NCBI GenBank assembly: GCA_900551005.1
Contig: URUL01000076.1
Span: 1-9,857 of the forward strand
Source of the DNA: an uncultured Ruminococcus sp.
GTDB taxonomy: Bacteria; Bacillota; Clostridia; Oscillospirales; CAG-272
Reading direction: 5' to 3'
DNA: 9,857 nucleotides
Part shown: positions 5,825 to 9,857 of the stretch, in pieces
Layout of the letters: every line of letters begins with the position of its first letter
How positions within the stretch are numbered: position 1 is the first letter of the stretch
Translations under genes and position numbers: made by a program
Notes under the pieces: model-generated
Databases searched by the model: none
What the model was told of the DNA's origin: nothing
The model's input: only the letters and a program-made list of their open reading frames with translations

Positions 5825-6772
5825 TTACTTTTTTTCTGTTTTTTTGTTTTCCTCGTCTTCTGAGACGGGCTTCCTATTTTCAGGCAAAGTCTCGGCAGAC
5901 GCAGGGGTATCAGCCGTTTCCTCCGCCGGTACTTTTTCGGTGTCGCCGATCTGCACTGCTTTCTCCTTCGAAGCATTATCCGCCAGCGTCGGTATGAACT
6001 GACGAGCTATCTTTCCGTCGCCGCGCTTTTTTATATAGAAAAAGCCAATGACACTGAAAATGGCGGCGCCTATGAAGTTTACAAAGAGATCTTCCATCGT
6101 GTCATACAGACCGATATCGAGATATCCGCCCGAGACAAGCAGTTCTCCGTTTACATATGTCTCCGTTATGCCCGTCACGGGATAAGGGATATTCTGCTTC
6201 GTCGGGTCGAGCAACGTGGAATAGAAATTGACTATGATGGTGTCCTTCTGCATATCCTTGGCAAAAAATCTGTCCACGCTGAACTCGAAAAATTCCCAAA
6301 AGACACCTACGGTCATTGAAAAGCAGAAGGCGACGATTGCTACAAACACCGGTGAAAGATAGAATTTTATTCTGGCGTTTCGGTTAATGATATCGACAAG
6401 AGAAAAGCCAAGCGCGGCGCAGAGGAAGCCCCATGTCGTATGAAGCAACGTATCCCAGTTCGAATAGTGAATGAAATAGCCCTGAAGCTCTCCGAGGATC
6501 TCCGAAGCAAAAATGAATACGAGTATAATGATCTCCAGCGTATCCGGCAGATCGATATGAAACTTCTTTTCTATGATAGACGGGAGGAAAAAAAGGAAAA
6601 GAACAAGCACGCATATAAATGCGTTTTCGAAATTTCCGAGCATGATACTGCGGACAAGAGCGAATATCACGAGTATACAAAGTACGATATATACTGCCAT
6701 AACTGATTTGCTTCTGGATCCGAGCCGTTCTTTCATACGCCCTTTCGTCATCTCTTTGATCTTTTTCTTCAT
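5825..6772 (-). CDS. Multispanning membrane protein, YjdF/DUF2238-like
   Basis: Integral membrane protein of 315 residues with no assigned biochemical function. Hydrophobic segments lie at about 24-42, 50-66, 78-92, 112-128, 138-160 and 228-247. Polar residues conserved in the family sit at their edges: WDTLLHTTWGF (106-116), FWEFFEFSVDRFF (158-170) and DTMEDLFVNFIGA (224-236). These His, Glu and Asp residues facing the membrane suggest a metal or ion site, but that is inference. After residue 250 the protein ends in a hydrophilic Lys/Glu/Ala-rich tail, probably cytoplasmic and disordered. The start is ATG at 6772-6770 with GGGAGG 5 bases upstream. The 61-base gap to the PII-like gene shows no terminator, so it may share that transcript. 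Family assignment rests on motifs recalled from YjdF and is moderately sure. Confidence 0.75.
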   Translation of the reverse strand: MKKKIKEMTKGRMKERLGSRSKSVMAVYIVLCILVIFALVRSIMLGNFENAFICVLVLFLFFLPSIIEKKFHIDLPDTLEIIILVFIFASEILGELQGYFIHYSNWDTLLHTTWGFLCAALGFSLVDIINRNARIKFYLSPVFVAIVAFCFSMTVGVFWEFFEFSVDRFFAKDMQKDTIIVNFYSTLLDPTKQNIPYPVTGITETYVNGELLVSGGYLDIGLYDTMEDLFVNFIGAAIFSVIGFFYIKKRGDGKIARQFIPTLADNASKEKAVQIGDTEKVPAEETADTPASAETLPENRKPVSEDEENKKTEKK

Positions 6773-6833
6773 CGTGTCCTCCCATAATAATCTTAGTTTT
6801 TCTTTTTATAAAGGAAATAATGCGCAGGAGAGC

Positions 6834-7580
6834 TTATTTCTGCTCCTCATCCTTCTCGGAATTGCTTTCCTCGTTTTTGTCCTTATGAAGTCCTACCACA
6901 TCGGAAACGGGCAGGGAAAATGTATACGCATGCTCTCCCGTTTCTCTAAAAACCGCGGCGCATATTGCCTGCATGACAGCCTGACGTATCTCGGCACGAA
7001 CGAGCATGAAGACGATCTCCTTCTCAGGCTGTACCGTTATGCCGAATATCTTCTTTCCAAGCTCCGCATCGCGCGCACGGCAGACCGTGCCTCCGCGCAC
7101 TCCCGCTTCCTTCGCGGCCTTGACGGCAATGTCGGCAGCGTCTGCATCGGTAGATACGATAATAAGCTCATAATGCTTTGAATCGGTACTGATCTCCATC
7201 TTTGTTTCCTCCTCTTTCCTTTCTTCGGCAGATTCCGTATGCCCCTCGGCACCCGTCTCTTTCGCCGCTCCAACCATTTCGGAAGCGGCACGGCTTATTC
7301 CCGAGAGAGGCAGAGCAAACGCTATGCCCGCACCCGGTCTTTCAAAATGGATCTTTCTGTTGAAGCCGTCCAAAAGTCCGGCGGCGTTTTTTCCCTCCGT
7401 TATGCACATCACAACATCCTTCTCAGGCTCGTCAAGCCCGAGCATATCCATGATATCGGAGCTTGCCGTTCCGTGACCGCGTATAATAACGGGAAGTGCT
7501 GCGCCGTACTTACGGCAGACCTCGCTCGCGGTGTTTCCCTGTCCGCGCCGAAGTATGGTTACAGCCAGTTTCATCTGCAT
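6834..7580 (-). CDS. Double-domain PII-like signalling protein
   Basis: Cytoplasmic protein of 248 residues built from two PII-like domains, about 3-97 and 137-232, joined by a highly charged linker (about 100-136). The domains align with each other: EPEKDVVMCITEG (51-63) matches QPEKEIVFMLVRA (184-196), and RPGAGIAFALPLSGI (81-95) matches ETGEHAYTFSLPVSDV (213-228). PII proteins are normally trimers of single domains that bind ATP/ADP and often 2-oxoglutarate or other small ligands, and they regulate transporters and enzymes. The long T-loop and the canonical nucleotide residues are not clearly kept, so the ligand is unknown. The start is ATG at 7580, three bases after the DUF1538 stop, with its ribosome binding site inside that gene; a second ATG two codons on is possible. 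The context suggests that it regulates the DUF1538 membrane protein. Confidence 0.82.
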   Translation of the reverse strand: MQMKLAVTILRRGQGNTASEVCRKYGAALPVIIRGHGTASSDIMDMLGLDEPEKDVVMCITEGKNAAGLLDGFNRKIHFERPGAGIAFALPLSGISRAASEMVGAAKETGAEGHTESAEERKEEETKMEISTDSKHYELIIVSTDADAADIAVKAAKEAGVRGGTVCRARDAELGKKIFGITVQPEKEIVFMLVRAEIRQAVMQAICAAVFRETGEHAYTFSLPVSDVVGLHKDKNEESNSEKDEEQK

Positions 7581-7583
7581 TTC

Positions 7584-9110
7584 TTATTCCTCCTCTACAG
7601 CAAGGTCGATAACTTCATTCTCAAGCTCGGCAGCGCCCATCTCCGGCCTCTGCTTTCTTGCGCTCGTCTTCACCTTATACAGCACGCCTATTATCTGAAT
7701 GATAATGAGCGGTGTCATGGCTACCATGGCAACAATACCGAAAGCATCGGTCAGTACATTTCCGCTGAGCGCTTCACATGCACCCATGGCAAAAGGAAGC
7801 AGGAAGGTTGCCGTCATGGGACCCGAGGCAACGCCGCCCGAGTCAAAGGCTATCGAGGTAAATATCTTCGGCGTCACGAAGCTGAGTCCCAACGCTATGG
7901 CATATCCGGGGACGAGAAACCAAAGGATGGATATTCCCGTCATCACGCGCAGCATTGAAAGCCCGACAGAGACCGCCATTCCGACGGAAAGCCCCGCCAT
8001 CATGGTCTTTTGCGAAATCGCGCCCTGCGTAATATCCTCGACCTGCTTATTGAGCACAATAACGGCAGGCTCCGCTTTTACGATAAAGTAGCCTATGAGC
8101 ATACCGAGCGGTATCAAAATCCATTTATAATCAAGGCTCGCAAGCTCGCGTCCGAGATAATTGCCGACAGGCATGAAACCCACGTTGACGCCCGTGAGGA
8201 AAAGTGTCAGTCCGATAAGCGTATAGACAAGTCCCACGATGATCTTGACGAGCTGCTTGCGGCGCATCTTGAGGAAAAATATCTGGAATATCCCGAAAAA
8301 TACCACGATCGGGAATATTGCCGTGAAAACCTCCTTGACATATTCGGGCAGCTCCTTTCCGAATATTGTCGCAAGGTCGCGCGTTGTCTCTACGGAAGGA
8401 ATGTCAAGAGGCGTATATGTAGCTCCGCTCGAGCCGTAAGCAAGGCCGAGTATCATGACGGATATGATGGGACCTATGGAGCAGAGCGCTATGAGACCGA
8501 AGCTGTCTCCGCCGCTGTTTTCGTTTTTGCCGATGGTGCTCAGACCGATACCGAGTGCCATGATAAACGGAACGGTCATGGGACCCGTGGTAACGCCGCC
8601 CGAGGCAAAGGCTATGGCAAGAAAGCTCTCGGGGATAAAAGCCGCCGCCGCGAAATCCACCGCATAGCAGATGATGAGCACTTTCGAGAGGCTCCAGCCG
8701 AAAAGACTGCGCAGAAAGGCGAGCACGAGGAAAAAGCCCACTCCTCCTGCCACCGATAAGATAAGAGCCATATTCGGCACACCCGGTATCTGTCCCGCAA
8801 GCACCTGCAGATCAGGCTCGGCAATCGTTACAAGCGCGCCGATCACAAAACAAGAAAGGGCAATACACCATATTTTTTTACTTTTGGCAAGCTGAACGCC
8901 AACCTTTTCGCCTATCGGCATCATAGCCATATCGGCTCCCAGCGTGAAAAAGCCCATGCCGAGTATCAGCAGGAAGGCTCCCGTGAAAAACAGCAGAAGA
9001 AGCGCCGAAGGAATCGGCGTTATCGTCACGCAAAGGATAAAAACTATCGCCGTGATAGGTAAAACAGCAGAAAGCGATTCACCTATTTTCCCTTTCAGTT
9101 TTGGATTCAA
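7584..9110 (-). CDS. DUF1538 family membrane protein, internally duplicated transporter-like
   Basis: Integral membrane protein of 508 residues, transporter-like, with unknown substrate. It is two copies of one unit, about 11-225 and 261-478. Matching pairs are GADMAMMPIGEKVG (58-71) with GVNVGFMPVGNYLG (307-320), AEPDLQVL (97-104) with AEPAVIVL (346-353), and AFASGGVTTGPMT (167-179) with AFDSGGVASGPMT (421-433). The glycine-rich SGGV-GPMT loops probably re-enter the membrane and line the substrate path, as inferred from their duplication and conservation. The C-terminal tail (about 480-508) is acidic and cytoplasmic by inference. The start is TTG at 9110-9108 with GGGAG 9 bases upstream; an in-frame stop just upstream excludes a longer form and no ATG is near. 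It is tightly coupled to the PII-like gene that follows. Confidence 0.9.
   Translation of the reverse strand: MNPKLKGKIGESLSAVLPITAIVFILCVTITPIPSALLLLFFTGAFLLILGMGFFTLGADMAMMPIGEKVGVQLAKSKKIWCIALSCFVIGALVTIAEPDLQVLAGQIPGVPNMALILSVAGGVGFFLVLAFLRSLFGWSLSKVLIICYAVDFAAAAFIPESFLAIAFASGGVTTGPMTVPFIMALGIGLSTIGKNENSGGDSFGLIALCSIGPIISVMILGLAYGSSGATYTPLDIPSVETTRDLATIFGKELPEYVKEVFTAIFPIVVFFGIFQIFFLKMRRKQLVKIIVGLVYTLIGLTLFLTGVNVGFMPVGNYLGRELASLDYKWILIPLGMLIGYFIVKAEPAVIVLNKQVEDITQGAISQKTMMAGLSVGMAVSVGLSMLRVMTGISILWFLVPGYAIALGLSFVTPKIFTSIAFDSGGVASGPMTATFLLPFAMGACEALSGNVLTDAFGIVAMVAMTPLIIIQIIGVLYKVKTSARKQRPEMGAAELENEVIDLAVEEE
7587..7595 (-). promoter_or_regulatory. Ribosome binding site of the PII-like gene inside the DUF1538 coding end
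   Basis: The last three Glu codons of the DUF1538 protein (GAG GAG GAA, 7595-7587) contain GAGGAGG (7595-7589), which stands 8 bases before the ATG at 7580. The upstream stop codon is at 7586-7584. This arrangement favours translational coupling and a fixed ratio of the two proteins. Confidence 0.85.
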
Positions 9111-9137
9111 TATACATCACTCCCATTTATATTTATT

Positions 9138-9156
9138 ATATTTTATCATAAAATAT
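9138..9156. promoter_or_regulatory. Perfect 19-bp palindrome over the DUF1538 promoter (candidate operator)
   Basis: ATATTTTAT and ATAAAATAT form a perfect 9-bp inverted repeat around a single C. It covers the whole -10 hexamer (9145-9140) of the predicted minus-strand promoter. A second perfect palindrome, ATCAATTGAT (9155-9164), abuts it and reaches the -35 element. Such placement suits a repressor site. The region is AT-rich, which raises the chance of random palindromes, and no regulator gene is in the window to match it. Confidence 0.45.
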
Positions 9157-9168
9157 CAATTGATTCAA
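9140..9168 (-). promoter_or_regulatory. Predicted promoter of the DUF1538/PII-like genes
   Basis: Minus-strand TTGAAT (9168-9163), 17-base spacer and TAAAAT (9145-9140), with an extended -10 TGA. Transcription would start near 9133, giving a leader of only about 23 bases, just enough for the ribosome binding site. The -35 element matches four of six consensus bases and the -10 five of six. No other promoter is evident down to 6773, so this may drive the whole DUF1538 to metallopeptidase group. Confidence 0.65.
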
Positions 9169-9244
9169 TAGAAAATTACGCTTGCGCATGAATTTTTTTA
9201 AAAACATTTTTTATGTATATGAACATATGAACGGACAAAGCCTC

Positions 9245-9273
9245 TTGACGCTGTGCCGCCGTTGTGATATCAT
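9245..9273 (+). promoter_or_regulatory. Promoter of the M42 peptidase gene
   Basis: Plus-strand TTGACG (9245-9250), 17-base spacer and TATCAT (9268-9273), with an extended -10 TGA; each hexamer matches five of six consensus bases. Transcription should start near 9280, about 46 bases before the ATG. It is divergent from the DUF1538 promoter, with the two -35 elements about 76 bases apart. The stretch between them (9169-9244) holds only AT-rich runs and a short direct repeat. Confidence 0.85.
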
Positions 9274-9325
9274 ATAAAAATGAGATTGTATATAAAAAGT
9301 CAAATCGAAAACGGAGGTTATAAAA

Positions 9326-9857
9326 ATGGAGATAATACGCGAATATGCTGATTTTGCCGCGAAGAAGGCGATAGAGCTCATCGGTATAGACAGCCCGTCC
9401 GGCTTTACGGAAAAAGCCGCAAAATGGGTAAAAAACGAATTTGAAGCACTCGGCTTTGCTTCCCGTCTGACGGAAAAAGGCGGTGTACTTGCCGACCTCG
9501 GCGGTAGCGGAGAGGGCTTGCTTCTTGAAGCGCATACCGATACTCTCGGCGGCATGGTCTGTGAAATAAAAGGAAACGGCAGGCTTCGCCTCACAGCGCT
9601 CGGAGGCATGCGCGCCGACAACGGCGAAACCGAAAACGTCCGCATTTATACGCGCTCAGGCAAGGTCTATGAGGGCACACTCCAGCTCTGTAATGCGTCT
9701 GTTCATGTAAACGGAAGCTACGGAAGCACAGGACGCACCTTCGATACGACAGAGGTCGTCATAGATGAGGATGTCTCCTCTGCCGATGACGTAAGAGCGC
9801 TCGGAATAGAGACGGGGGATATCGTATGCTTAGATCCGCGGGCGAAGCTCACAGCCA
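9326..9857 (+). CDS. M42-family metallopeptidase, N-terminal part (cut by window edge)
   Basis: Cytoplasmic zinc/cobalt aminopeptidase of the M42 family (glutamyl aminopeptidase and TET peptidase relatives). 177 residues are visible and the gene runs off the window. The sequence opens MEIIREYADFAAKKAIELIG, then IDSPSGFTEKAAKWV. It has the first metal site EAHTDTLGGMV (68-78, His70 as ligand and Asp72 as the neighbouring catalytic-site Asp) and GGMRADNGETENVRIYTRSG (93-112), the start of the inserted TET dimerisation-type domain. It then shows VVIDEDVSSADDVRALGI (144-161) and GDIVCLDPRAKLT (164-176). The remaining metal ligands and the catalytic Glu lie beyond the edge. The start is ATG at 9326-9328 with GGAGG 8 bases upstream. 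It is transcribed divergently from everything else in the window. Confidence 0.88.
   Translation, partial: MEIIREYADFAAKKAIELIGIDSPSGFTEKAAKWVKNEFEALGFASRLTEKGGVLADLGGSGEGLLLEAHTDTLGGMVCEIKGNGRLRLTALGGMRADNGETENVRIYTRSGKVYEGTLQLCNASVHVNGSYGSTGRTFDTTEVVIDEDVSSADDVRALGIETGDIVCLDPRAKLTA

Noticed and set aside
8010..8759. Long plus-strand open frame of 249 codons, and similar long plus-strand frames elsewhere (for example 187-678, 1905-2459, 7239-7958).
   Set aside because: They lie opposite well-supported minus-strand genes, their translations are charged and repetitive without recognisable motifs, and they lack a consistent ribosome binding site.
9176..9645. Minus-strand frames opposite the start of the M42 gene.
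   Set aside because: They overlap a clear plus-strand coding sequence with promoter and ribosome binding site; their translations are Ser/Phe-rich antisense products.

Overview
The window looks like chromosomal DNA of a low-to-moderate GC member of the Bacillota, most likely class Clostridia. The reasons are the infC-rpmI-rplT operon with a terminator-containing leader, dprA next to topA, a YugP-type zinc metallopeptidase, strong AGGAGG-type ribosome binding sites and AT-rich sigma-A-like promoters. Genus cannot be told from the sequence. I see no insertion sequence, phage gene, CRISPR array, tRNA or rRNA.

Layout: every gene from 1 to 9110 lies on the minus strand; a single divergent plus-strand gene starts at 9326 and runs off the right edge. 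Reading the minus strand from right to left: (1) a membrane/signalling group: a tandem DUF1538 transporter-like protein (9110-7584), a protein with two PII-like domains (7580-6834), a YjdF/DUF2238-like membrane protein (6772-5825) and a YugP-type zinc metallopeptidase (5804-5112), ending at a probable terminator; (2) upp, uracil phosphoribosyltransferase, behind its own promoter; (3) infC-rpmI-rplT (IF3, L35, L20), with a near-consensus promoter, a leader holding an intrinsic terminator just before infC, and a strong terminator after rplT; (4) a TrmH/SpoU-family RNA methyltransferase followed by dprA; (5) topA, behind a perfect-consensus promoter and cut by the left edge. The plus-strand gene is the N-terminal half of an M42-family metallopeptidase.

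Most of this is housekeeping: translation initiation and ribosome assembly, RNA modification, pyrimidine salvage, DNA topology and DNA uptake/processing. The part least explained by known biology is the DUF1538-PII pair. The transporter is an internal duplication, its partner is a single-chain double PII-like sensor, and the two are tightly coupled: the ribosome binding site of the second gene is made of the last Glu codons of the first. A perfect 19-bp palindrome covers the -10 element of the predicted promoter of this pair. The most distinctive translational feature is that infC appears to start at AUA, a non-canonical codon that would fit IF3 autoregulation.
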